Assembly (NCBI GenBank): GCA_029204045.2
Contig: CM055073.1
Location: 24,778,438-24,842,437, forward strand
Direction: 5' to 3'
Source: Tillandsia leiboldiana
Taxonomy: Eukaryota; Streptophyta; Magnoliopsida; Poales; Bromeliaceae
Length of the DNA: 64,000 nucleotides
Made by a program: the position numbers and the translations under genes. Positions 33,525-43,494 of this stretch are shown piece by piece. The notes under the pieces are model-generated. The model was given only the letters and a program-made list of their open reading frames with translations. It made no database searches and was not told where the DNA came from. Within the stretch, counting starts at the first letter, position 1. Every line of letters starts with the position of its first letter.

Positions 33525-36506
33525 TATCCTTAAATGTTTGTATTCACTTTATACTAGTTGAGAGCATGTTGAGGGAGATGAGGGTTATCTTGATTGACTT
33601 TGTGTTCATGTTTGTTAATGTTCCCTATGTTATAATTCAGTTTAATTAAATGCTATTATTTGGAACTTGACCTAGCACCCCCGTCATATGTTGCATGTTT
33701 AACCAGACTAGTAGAGAACCTTTACTTGGGCTAGGTTCTTTTATGCTTTAGACATCCCACACTCTGCATCTTTTTCTGGACTTAGAGTTTTCTCGCCCGG
33801 GTAGTGGGCCGAGGGGTCAGGCTATTGTGGGACATTTGTTGCACTCGTGCCTGGGGGCTGAGTGGAGTTTAGTAGCTGAGATTAGAACAGTGTTGGTGTT
33901 GTTGGGAGCCGTTTGAGTAGACGGTGGTCCCAGGTTGTTGAGTATCTTTCGATTAGTGTTGTTGGGAACCGTTTGGGTTGATGGTGGTCCCGGGTCGTTG
34001 AGTGTCGTCGGACCAGTTTTGTTGACCTCGAGTTGTGGGTCGATCCCGGCTGTGGAGTACCTCCAGCCTGTGTGTTTAGCGTGGCGAGTTGGGTGTTTCG
34101 TTTTGGGAGCTGTCTGGGTCGACGGTGGTCCCGGCTGTGGAGTATCTCCAGCCAATGTGTTTGGTGGCACGAGTTAGTTGAGTTCGTTAGTGTCTCGAGA
34201 TTCGTGAGAGCTGGTTAGCTGAGTCATTGAGAGTACTCCGACCGTCGTGCGAGATGATTGAGGGCCTTGAGTCGCTCCGTTCTGAGAGTGAGCGTGGATT
34301 TTGATTATAGCCTGCAGGAGCCACTTTGAGCTCGACAGAGATGCGCGGATACCTTTTTCCTCGGTAGGGTCGCACCCCTCGAGTGCCACGTCCGGAGTGG
34401 ATCTATTACTTTAGTATCGCGACTTGTCGACGCAGTCCCTCTGGCTGGGCCAGTTTTGGCAGTCACGGACGCCCTACGTAAGTCCAGTCCTCCGTGGATG
34501 TAATAGCAGTAGGTAGGCGCAGGCTTGACTGGACCCTATGAGGCAGTCAGTTTGATTGGGTCGATTGAGCACCTTGGGTGCGAGTGGTTGCATATCTTTC
34601 ATCTGTATCACACATTGAGCATTTAGTTAGAGGCATGGTAGTTGTAGAGTATCTCCAGCTTTTCTTGTTCAGTTTTTTACTGCATTGTTATCTTATGCCT
34701 CTTGTAGACTTAGTGGGCAGACCGTCGGGCTTGGTGGCGGTACCCACTGAGAGCTACGTGTTGGTATAATTCTCACACCCGTTGGGGGTTTTTCCCCTCA
34801 TTTTTCTTCCATCTTCTTTGTTTTGCAGAGTTATCTGCTGGAGATGCTGATTCTGCTGTTGTTGTTCGTGGCGAGGGAGTCGCGAGCTAGATCCCTACCT
34901 GTCCTTGGAGAGTAGCTATACCCCCATTTTGGTGATTGTAGCACAGTCAGTAGATTATTTTTTTATTTTCACTTTTGAGAGACTGATGTATTGTGAGGAT
35001 TTGACTTATATTGAGAGCATGTACACTGATGTATTATTATAGTTTACCTCCCTATTTGAGTTCTTGGTTTTGTATCTGAGGATATTATATGATTATCATT
35101 TTCGGGAGATGGATATGGTATCATTATTTCCAGTTGTACAGTGTTGGATTTGAGTTTTACAGCTTTTTATTTTATAGCTCTGATATTTGTTTAGCTGTAG
35201 ATTTTTTCTTGCAGGTTGGACGCTTCGCCTATGCGGGATTTTCGTATAGGTGGCGGATCTGTTGGCGAGCCCAGGTCGCAGTTTCGACCCCGGGGCGTGA
35301 CAGATTAGAGTGGTATCAGAGCCTAGGATGTAAGTCATTGTGGACTTACAAAACCTAAGCTTGTGGGAGGACCCTAGGATGACTTCGAAAGAGTCGTGAT
35401 TTTTTGCGAGTGTCCTTATTAAGTTTTATATCTCTCCCAAGGGACGGGATGACTGAGTAGCATGTTTATTCTCCCAAGTAATTATGTTGGCTGCAGACAA
35501 CATAATGTTGTGGAATGGGTGACATGCTCTAGACTTTCACTAGATTGGGTCAAGTGTTTGTTGTGTGTTGTTTGTAGTTTTTGTTGTGGTAAGCGGTGTC
35601 TCCCCGACGCTTGGTTTTGACCCGTGTGCACCCTGTTGCAGCAATTGAGCCTGAACTATTAGATTCGGGCCGGATACCCAGATTGAGGTCAGAGAGCTCC
35701 GGACCCAGATGGTAGGATTGTTGAGGCTTATCAGCGGCAGAGCGGGCAGTTGGTTTTGGTGGTACAGTTGTCGGAGCACTGAGTAGTCCCCTCTGTGCCA
35801 ACGTTTAGTACCGAGCCACCGAGGCAGGGTGGATAGTTGACAGCAGATGAGCTGTGGGACATTATTGATCGATTGAGCCAGTTCGGCGGATGAACCACCC
35901 CGATTCGTAGGATTGAGTTTGGAGCTTTGGGAGGCAAAATTGTGGCTGGTGGTGATGGAGTGACTACTTGAGATCCTCCTTGTGCCAAGAGCTTGCGCCG
36001 TTGTTGAACTGTGTGCTCCATGTTTAGAGGGACGAGGCGCATAGGATATGTGTGTCTGGGAGTGGATAGCGCCAGAATATCTTTCAGCTCATTCGGTCCA
36101 TCCGTTACCGATTTTGGATGCCTCAATAGAGTGGGTGTGGAGTATGGAGCGTGGCGCTGCAATTCCTTGGGATAGGGATCGGCTGCCAGAGGCGAGTTCG
36201 GGATAGAGGCGCTTGGCGCTAGGTGATGGAGGACAGATCGGCCGGCAGAGGCATTTCCGATTTCCTTTCCCTGGTTAGTGGATTTCTGAGACGCCAGAAG
36301 TCGGGTGGACCCCGATAGCAGCATCAGAATTAGTATCAGCAGCGGCGGTAACATAGATGTGTTATCTGCAGTAGGCCGCATTCGTCGCCCTGGTGTGAGC
36401 AGAGACAGAGGTAGTGCTCCCTATGTGGATAGCTGAGATATTTTCTGGCAGACTGGAATTTGATGACGAGGCAGACTGAGCGACGACCACCTACATCGAG
36501 TGGATG
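33525..36506 (+). mobile_element. partial gypsy element related to the LARD
   Basis: From about 33657 (GGAACTTGACCTAGCACCCC) to 35302 it follows the 3' half of the 4.1-kb LTR (13575-15747), ending CCGGGGCGTGACA. A PBS (TGGTATCAGAGCCTAGG, 35311) and about 1.2 kb of internal DNA homologous to 15774-17040 follow. It stops abruptly at 36506 where another LTR begins. It is more diverged and lacks the 5' half of the LTR. No gene survives. Confidence 0.75.
35311..35327 (+). promoter_or_regulatory. primer-binding site of the partial gypsy element
   Basis: TGGTATCAGAGCCTAGG eight bases after the LTR end, complementary to initiator tRNA-Met. Confidence 0.8.
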
Positions 36507-38920
36507 TGTAATGACTCGAGTTTTCTTAAGTTGGTCGATGTGTTGCACGGATATTTTTCTGTGAAAGGGCTCAAAAAACGATGACCGGTGGTGCGATCGG
36601 ATCTGAAATCCGACCTTGGGATCTCCCGGAACAGGGTTTTTAGGGTTGCGGTGACTTGGTGCGCATCGGAATCCGTGCAAGATATCCAGCACGCTTTTCG
36701 AGAAAATTATGGGTTTATCCCGTATAATTAATTAATCAATTAATTAGTTATTTGTTAATAAATATTTAAATGTGGGAATTATTCGTACGTACGAGAGAAA
36801 ATCCCACGTTTCGCAAAAGAGAAACCCTAACCGGAGAGATCGAGAGAGAAAAGAAAAGAACGGAACCCTAACCGGAGGAAAAAGAGAAGAGGAAGGGAGA
36901 AGGCGGAGGAGTCCGAACACCCCGATTGACGTGTTGGAACCGGGAGTACAATCGGATCGTCTTCCCCCGACGCAAACGGTGAGTGGTTTTGGTTTATTAT
37001 AATATTCTTAGGGTTTCGTGTCTTTTTCGGCATCTTCTTCGTCGTCGCCATCGCCGTCACCGCCGCCGCCGCTACCGCCGCCGCGCGACCCCGGGAGCGC
37101 ACGCCGCGCGGCCTCGTGCCGCGCGAGGCGCCCGCGGGCAACACCGCACGGGCGCCACCCGCGGGTGTGCACGCTGCGCGGCCGCGGGTGCCCCGCGCGG
37201 GCGGCACCGCACGGGCGCCACCCGCGGGTGCGCGTGCCTCGCGGCTTCACGCCTCGCGGGGCACCCGCTGGCGGCGGCGCCCGCGCGGGCGGCACCGCAC
37301 GGGGGCTACCCGCGGGTGCGCACGCCGCGCGGCTTCACGCCGCGCGGGGCACCCGCGGGCGGCGGCGCTCGCGCGGGCTACACCGCACGGGCGCCACCCG
37401 CGGGAGCGCGCGCCGCGCGGCTTCGCGCCGCGCGGGGCACCCGCGGGCGGCGGCGCCCACGCGGGCGATACCGCACGGGCGCCACCCGCGGGAGCGTGCG
37501 CCGCGCGGCTTCGCGCCGCGCGGGGCACCCGCGGGCGACGGCGCCCGCGCGGGCGGCGCCGCACGGGCGGCACCGCACGGGCGCCACCCGCGGGAGCGCG
37601 CGCCGCGCGGGGCACCCGCGGGCGGCGGCGCCCGCGCGGGCGGCACCACACGGGCGCCACCCGCGGGTGCGCGCGCCGCGCGGCTTCACGCCGCGCGAGG
37701 CACCCGCGGGCGGTGACGCCGCGCGGGCAGCATCGCGCGGGGAGCAACCGTGCGTCGTGAACACGCCGCTACGGGATTTCCGTTACGTCGTCAGGTTTTG
37801 GGTCTTGTTTTGCGGCATGGTTTGATTTATCGTTCTTTTTGGGGACTTCTTTTGGTCCAGGTGCTGAGCAGGAGGGTGTCAAAGTTCAAGGTGTCCCGAT
37901 CGTCACGCAACAAGGTGGGTACCCTTGCAATAAGTGCTGAATGTCATCATTATAACAAGTATAATAACAAGCCTAATAAAGTAGATGAATTGTATTAACT
38001 GCTTAAACCCATCGCATGATTATTTCCTGTTCTTCCATTATTAACTGTGGCGACTGAGTGTCGCGGTGATTGTTACACGCCGGTTTCGGCTATTATGTTC
38101 TTAGATGCTTACACGCACACCGGCGGTTTGGCCACCGATTGGGTGTACTTTTTCGGAATTGTGGTACGTTGACCTGTGTACCCCACGAAAGTAAAGGTGT
38201 CGAGTGGGGACCCCTCGCGCTCGCTATAGGTGCAGCACTAGCACCGTGGAGGGGTTAAAAGCATTACGCAAGTAAAGTGATCGTTCACGATGGGGTCTTT
38301 AGACCTTCCGACAGGTATCATGTAATTAAATCAAGGGATGTGGTGACTCATGAGCGGAAAAGTGAAAGGTTCCGGTGTATTCGGTTTGTCTTAACAATAC
38401 TTTTATTGCTTTGATCATCTACTTTATTTGTCACTGACTTTCCCACTCTGTGACAGGTCCGACTAGGTGTAGTAGCCGGGACGATGGCGAGGCAGCGTCT
38501 ACAGGACATTAGCCATTGAGGCTTCACATTATCGTTTGTTTGGGTTATCTCATTTCCTTTCTTGTTTAACTGTTAAGTTTCATTTGCTTGATTGTGGACC
38601 ATTATGGATGTTGGATGGATAGTTAATTTGGTATTGTGGATTTGATATACTCGTATGGACTTATATGCGGCATGTTTTACACTAAACAAAAGGGTTTCAA
38701 AAAAGCTTTCCAAAACCAAGTGTCGTGTGGGCACTATCTTGAAAACCTCTGGATTTATCCTTTCAAAAGATGCAGCCGCCTAATTGAGACTCACGGAATT
38801 ACTTTGGGAATTTAGGTGTCATTTAGACATCGTTCGTAAATCTGCAGTCTCATCTTGATGTTGTGAATGAAACCTTAAGTTTATGGATAAAAGTAGTACT
38901 CTCCATCAATGTATTCATTG
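36507..38920 (+). mobile_element. 5' part of another gypsy-type LTR (TGTAATGACTCGAG)
   Basis: It starts TGTAATGACTCGAG exactly where homology of the preceding element ends. It carries a leader-like purine-rich stretch (36830-36910), a GC minisatellite, an intron-like GGTGAGTGG near 36978, and downstream blocks shared with 32500-33500. It ends where Sirevirus-like element A begins. No protein-coding gene is supported. The long Ala/Arg/Gly-rich frames are products of the minisatellite. Confidence 0.55.
37080..37740. repeat. GC-rich minisatellite, period about 88 bp
   Basis: Seven diverged units can be anchored on ACCGCACGG/ACCACACGG-type starts at 37142, 37204, 37293, 37381, 37470, 37571 and 37644. 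Intervals are 62, 89, 88, 89, 101 and 73. It is almost pure C and G with dense CpG and many short palindromes such as CCGCGCGG and CACCCGCGGGTG. It lies in the transcribed part of an LTR if the preceding promoter is real. Confidence 0.85.
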
Positions 38921-39223
38921 TGATGGGTTATATGTAATAAGGATCTAAATAGGGGAAAAAACACCTAGAGGGGGGTGAATAGGTGTAAACGTATAAACAC
39001 TCAAAAATCGTTGCGATAAAAACCCAATGCGGAAATAAAAAATAACTCGCAAGATTTTTACGTGGAAAACTCCATCACCGGAGTAAAAAACCACGGGACC
39101 GATAACACGGCAGAAATCCACTAGAATTAAAACACGTACAAGGTGATTTACCGTACACACTTACGACTCAACCTTTTCCATACGCTCCTAGAGGATCTTC
39201 TCCGCTCGCTCCGCGACGCTTCT

Positions 39224-39397
39224 CGAATCCACGATCTGCGCCCAACGCCGAATCCACGGCGTCCAACGTCGAATCCACGACGTCCGACCGAATCCACGGT
39301 CTTCACCCAATAGCACCCTTCGAATCCACGAATGTGCCTCGCTCCGAATCCACGAGAGCGGTTGAACCTTGAATCCACAAGGACACGCGAATCCACG
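39224..39397 (-). repeat. eight CGTGGATTCG repeats in the LTR leader
   Basis: CGAATCCACG (plus strand) or a one- or two-base variant starts at 39224, 39249, 39270, 39289, 39321, 39345, 39370 and 39388. In element orientation these lie 280-460 bases downstream of the TATA box, so they should be in the RNA leader. Translated frames through them are repetitive Arg/Gly/Val and not genes. Confidence 0.85.
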
Positions 39398-39676
39398 CGC
39401 CGATTTTTGGGGTAAATCGTTGTTTTTGGTGGTGATGATCCGCCGAATACTTAGATCAAAGATAGATCGGAAATACCATCTAAGTATTCATTAGTTTGAT
39501 TCAACTCAAGATGTGAGTATGAAAACCTAGAATCAAACTAATCAATATAGATGAAGAAACATAGAGTATTCTCTAATGATTTCCTTTCTTCTCTATATGT
39601 GGATCTAGAGCCGTATAAGATGATATAGGAAAATGACGGCTATTTGGATTAACCCTAGCAAAAGAGTCATAGGGTC

Positions 39677-39684
39677 TATTTATA
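39677..39684 (-). promoter_or_regulatory. TATA box of the element A LTR
   Basis: TATAAATA on the minus strand (CCTATAAATAGACC), 67 bases downstream of the palindrome array in element orientation. Equivalent sites are at 47008-47015 and 57357-57364. Confidence 0.7.
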
Positions 39685-39750
39685 GGTTAGAAACCCTAGG
39701 AAGGAGATAAGAATCAAAAACCTAACATTTCTGGAAATTTTACGGACGGC

Positions 39751-40033
39751 GATCCGGATCGGATTAGCTGTGATCCGGATCGTCGTAACGAGTCAGGTAG
39801 TTCCAGAAAAACGAAGGTTCGGGATCCGGATCGAAGTGCTTGATCCGGATCGTTCATACAGTTCACCAAACATCAACGTTCGGGATCCGGATTGCGAAGC
39901 CTGATCCGGATCGTTCAAGGAAGATGGTAAACTCAGTGTTCGGGATCCGGATCAAGAGAGGCTACGATCCGGATTGAACTGGTGTATGAACGAACCACCT
40001 TCGGGATCCGGATCGAACAACCTGATCCGGATC
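39751..40033 (-). promoter_or_regulatory. LTR array of paired GATCCGGATC palindromes
   Basis: Ten decamers GATCCGGATC (or with a final T) start at 39751, 39772, 39823, 39842, 39884, 39903, 39944, 39966, 40005 and 40024. They form five pairs with 19-22 bases between starts and a module period of about 60-72. They lie just upstream of the TATA box, where enhancer-type sites are expected. Confidence 0.8.
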
Positions 40034-40260
40034 CTGAGCATGTCCCAAGTCCAGTTTTTGATTTTTATGCAATGAAAGATTCTTCCAAGTGTTTCTACAC
40101 TACAAGAAGTATTCGGATCACACAAAATCTTTAGTTAAACATACCTGATCCTTTTGAATTCTTCTTTCTTGAGATTGAGTTAAATGATCCAACTTTCTTC
40201 ACCTTCAATTTTCAAGACTTGAAACTTTCATGAAACTACGCCAACTCAAATTCCGTAACA

Positions 40261-40274
40261 ATCTCCCCCTTTGG
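40261..40274 (-). promoter_or_regulatory. polypurine tract of element A
   Basis: CCAAAGGGGGAGAT on the minus strand directly before the LTR start TGTTACGG. Two further purine tracts lie upstream, at about 40883-40897 (after the envelope-like ORF) and 43143-43155 (after pol). Confidence 0.8.
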
Positions 40275-41071
40275 CGGTTTCGTGACAAAACACAGATCCA
40301 CTCAAGAAAATTCAAAAAGATATTTTTGTTGCTATCACCATACAACAAAAATTTACAATGGAGATCTGAAAATTTAAAAACATGAGATAAACTCCTAAAA
40401 CAGACTCTAGACTTAGACATCTGTACTCTCTGCACAAAGAAATCATTCTTGACAAAAAGAGATCGTTAGATACCTCAAGAATATTTAGCATTCCAAACCT
40501 AGTACAGAGATAGAGTTTATCTGATCATCATGACATTTGAGAATTCAGGTATGTAAGAAAATCATAGTCAAAAACCAACATATCTTCTATGCAATTAAAA
40601 ACCAAATGTCATAAAGTGTTAGTCCAACATCAACTTGTTAGTCATATTACATGCCCAAATAGTTAGTCGAATAGTTAGTAGAGACATGCACACAAATCAC
40701 AAGATAAAAACCAAAGTTGAAGTTGAAGTGATACTTACCTTGATGTATGCAGAATTTTCACATCAGCATTGTTCATCATTGTACCTTGATGCAGTCATCA
40801 TTGTTCATCATTGTACCTTGATGTATACAAGATTTTCACAATTTTCACAATTTTCACATCATCATTGTTCAAGTTCTCTAAACTCTCTCCCCCTTTTTGT
40901 TACAAACAAAGCCAAAATTACCAAAAATTGAAGGAGAGTTAAAAATTTCAAAGAAAATGTTCCGAAAATTAAGAACTAGAACTAAGAGTAAGTCCTAAAA
41001 ACTGAAAAACCTGCACAGGAAAGGATTAAAAATCTAAAGTTCCTGCATAAGAGAATTGTTAGTCAGACGAT

Positions 41072-41863
41072 TCAGGCATCTGAATCTGAGTCAACCGAGG
41101 CGGAGTCTTCAGAGCTCGTGCAACCCAACTTTTTCAAAATTTCTTTAAGCATTCCTGAGATCGTAGTACACTCTTGCTTCATCTGATGTATGTCCTTGGA
41201 CATCTTTCTGAGTTCTAGAGCCATTTTATCTTGTTCTTGTTTTATGGAAGACTCTAGGTTTTCCTTTTGGTCAGTTCTTCTGGAAGTTGAAGAACGTTGT
41301 GTGACGATTGACGGAGCAGTCTGACCTTCATTCCGAGGAGATCGTCTTGGCAAAAAGGGTGGATTGCTTGGCACATTCTTTTTCTTTGCTTGTTGCTTAA
41401 GTATTGAGGAAGACTTCAGTAGCTTCTTTTTCTTTAGGTAAACCTTATTTTCTTCATCAATACCTTGTTGTACTTCGTCAAGAAATGTGTCCCAATCTTC
41501 TTCGTCTTCTGATTCAGTGTCAATTTGAGAGATATTCCTTGGGTTCTCTTGACATGGTTCATTTATTTCAATTCCTCGAGCTCGTCCAGGTCGTCGAGCA
41601 AGTCTTTTTCTTTTTGGAAAAATGGATGAAGAGGTCATTGGTGCTTTTCCTTTTTCCGCAGCAGTGAGCAGAGCCTTTTCCGTGGATGTCTCTGCATGGG
41701 CTTTCCCTTTCGATGCAACAGAGGTTTTCTGTGGCGATTCTCCAGGATGTGTTTCATCATCTGATAACTCATCCCAATTGACTTCATTCTTTTTAGCCCT
41801 CTTGGCAGTGTCTCTCGTAAGTACCATAGCAGCAAGTAGGAAAACAATCCAAGTGATCACCAT
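41072..41863 (-). CDS. envelope-like third ORF of element A (263 aa)
   Basis: It starts with a hydrophobic segment (about residues 2-16, WIVFLLAAMVL) that could be a signal anchor, then an acidic stretch (NWDELSDDE), a basic PKRKR cluster near residue 84, an acidic middle (SEDEEDWDTFLDE), a Lys-rich part, and a C-terminal coiled-coil-like helix ending L-G-C-T-S-S-E-D-S. Position after pol marks it as the extra ORF known in Sireviruses as envelope-like. Its function is not established. Element B has a homologous N-terminus and C-terminus but a different middle. The start is chosen because ATG lies 25 bases after a conserved splice-acceptor-like CTTCACAG. Confidence 0.65.
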   Translation of the reverse strand: MVITWIVFLLAAMVLTRDTAKRAKKNEVNWDELSDDETHPGESPQKTSVASKGKAHAETSTEKALLTAAEKGKAPMTSSSIFPKRKRLARRPGRARGIEINEPCQENPRNISQIDTESEDEEDWDTFLDEVQQGIDEENKVYLKKKKLLKSSSILKQQAKKKNVPSNPPFLPRRSPRNEGQTAPSIVTQRSSTSRRTDQKENLESSIKQEQDKMALELRKMSKDIHQMKQECTTISGMLKEILKKLGCTSSEDSASVDSDSDA

Positions 41864-41888
41864 TTTGATTGCTAGTGAGAAATGTATC

Positions 41889-42272
41889 CTGTGAAGATCA
41901 ACTCAAGAACACATGAAAAATTATTAATTTTCAAAAAGTTGAAAAATTGTACCCAAACAATCATAATCATGTAGAGAGACTAAGAATCAAATTAGTTTTG
42001 CAAAAGGACTTTTAAAAATAGATCAATTGCATGATTTTCGAAAATCCTCATTATATGCCCTAAAACCGAAATTTTAGAAATCGAAGCCTAAAAATCCGTT
42101 AATCAGGAGAATACCTAGCATATAATCAAAACTAATCTACCCAGAGTTCTTATTTCAAAAGAAATTTGATCAAAAACCATCCACAAACAAGGTTGATCCA
42201 AGAAATTCATCACATTTGAGGAGGAAAAGAGAAAAACGGTGAAAGACCGAGATTTTGATCAATAAAACTTAC
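41889..42272 (-). other. putative leader intron before the envelope-like ORF (A)
   Basis: On the minus strand, CAA-GTAAGT at 42272 and CTTCACAG ending at 41889 bound 384 bases. The same signals bound 381 bases in element B (50218-49838) and the donor recurs in C (63666). Between them the DNA is AT-rich with stops in all frames. Splicing is inferred. Confidence 0.5.
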
Positions 42273-42390
42273 TTGGAGTTGAAGAACTTGAGTTTGAAGG
42301 CTTCCAGGAAGGATGAAATCTAGAGAGAGAGGCTCTGGAAACTTTGGAACAAAAGATTGGAGTAAAAGAAATCAAAACCCTTTTGTTCTT

Positions 42391-42557
42391 TATAAAACCC
42401 TAGCCGCGATCCGGATCAGTTCATGATTGCGATCCGGATCGGCTACCCGCAGTGAGAAACTGCGTTCGGGATCCGGATCGGCAGGTCCAATCCGGATCGT
42501 CAGCCCGCAGAAGAATACCTGCGTTCGGGATCCGGATCATCTTGCCCGATCCGGATC
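42391..42557 (-). promoter_or_regulatory. putative internal promoter of element A
   Basis: Six GATCCGGATC-type palindromes start at 42408, 42431, 42470, 42489, 42529 and 42548 (pairs 19-23 apart, modules about 60 apart). A TATA-like TTTATAAAG follows at 42391-42398 in element orientation. This copies the layout of the LTR promoter in miniature, about 530 bases before the envelope-like start codon. Confidence 0.55.
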
Positions 42558-43494
42558 GGCTCCAACTTTTTCTTTAGAAAAATTCAGAGAAATTCAAGAA
42601 AAACCAGAAAAAGATTGTAAGCACAAATGTGTATCAACTTTAAACAGAAATCATCGTTTCATACAACAAGAATTAGATTATGCCAAATCTATCAATAATA
42701 TCCAAAAATGAAACGAGAATTTACAAAAATTAAATCCCTTAAAGTTGAACACCTTCAATTACATCTAACTTGATCTTATGAGTAATGCCTTTATCAAATC
42801 ATCAATTCAGTAAAGAAAATGAAATACAAAGATCAATAGATGTTTGAAATCCCAAATATAGTAGATAATGTATCTAGACAATCTGTTGAAGAGAGTGGCT
42901 CTTTGAGCATCTTTCTTTAAAAACCCACCTTATACCAACCTTGAAATTTGACGGAGTCAAGTATTTCAACATGCATTTTACTTAATCAAAATTTGAACAA
43001 CCATGCTTGGTATACATGTGGTAGCTGCACACAATACTCGGACGACCGAGGTGGTAGCTCTTTCCTCCATGTGGTGGTAGTTTTCACACTCCTCATTGGG
43101 ATGTAACTCTTTCCACATCTTTTGAGCATTTTACATTTCTTTGACTCCCCCTCAATTGGCTATCAATTATTTAAGATATAAAGTATTCAACCAAAAATTG
43201 ATCTCGATTTCATACTCGACTAAACAGTCAAATAAGATAATGACTATACCAAGAGATCATTGAGAGAGAGAAATTGACTTTGATCACTCAGAAGATGATT
43301 TAATTAACATAAATGATAATTGCAACAGTGAAATATTATGATGGCGAAAGCATAATAAATTTCTAAATGTGCGAAAAGATGCAATTAAAGTCAATTATGA
43401 TCTATGCTCAATTAATGTCCTATGTACAGATATAGATAATGAACAAAACAAAAATAAACAAAACCTATCCTAAGCAAAGGTTTCAAAAAGAAGT
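42558..43494 (-). other. non-coding spacer between pol and the internal promoter (A)
   Basis: No gene. It contains a purine tract TTGAGGGGGAGTC (minus strand, about 43155-43143), which resembles a relic polypurine tract, and a block with repeated GTGGTAG motifs near 43015-43085. The same spacer is at 50502-51444 in B and 62448-63380 in C. Confidence 0.7.

Larger units (their letters stand above)
38921..40260 (-). repeat. 3' LTR of element A (1340 bp)
   Basis: On the plus strand it reads TGATGGG...CCGTAACA. It is nearly identical to the LTRs at 46241-47589 and 56593-57940. It contains ten GATCCGGATC-type palindromes, a TATA box and eight CGAATCCACG repeats. The first bases are TGATGGG rather than TGTTGGG. 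Confidence 0.88.

Noticed and set aside
36983..37825. Ala/Arg/Gly-rich open frames up to 280 codons on both strands
   Set aside because: Produced by the GC minisatellite; every frame is open and the protein is repeat composition only.
39148..39396. Arg/Gly/Val repeat protein in the LTR (also 46468-46716)
   Set aside because: Encoded by the CGTGGATTCG repeats in the RNA leader; the third LTR does not keep the frame.
39224..40033. CRISPR-like array from regularly spaced short repeats
   Set aside because: Repeats are 10 bp, lie inside LTRs of a plant retrotransposon, and spacers are conserved between copies.
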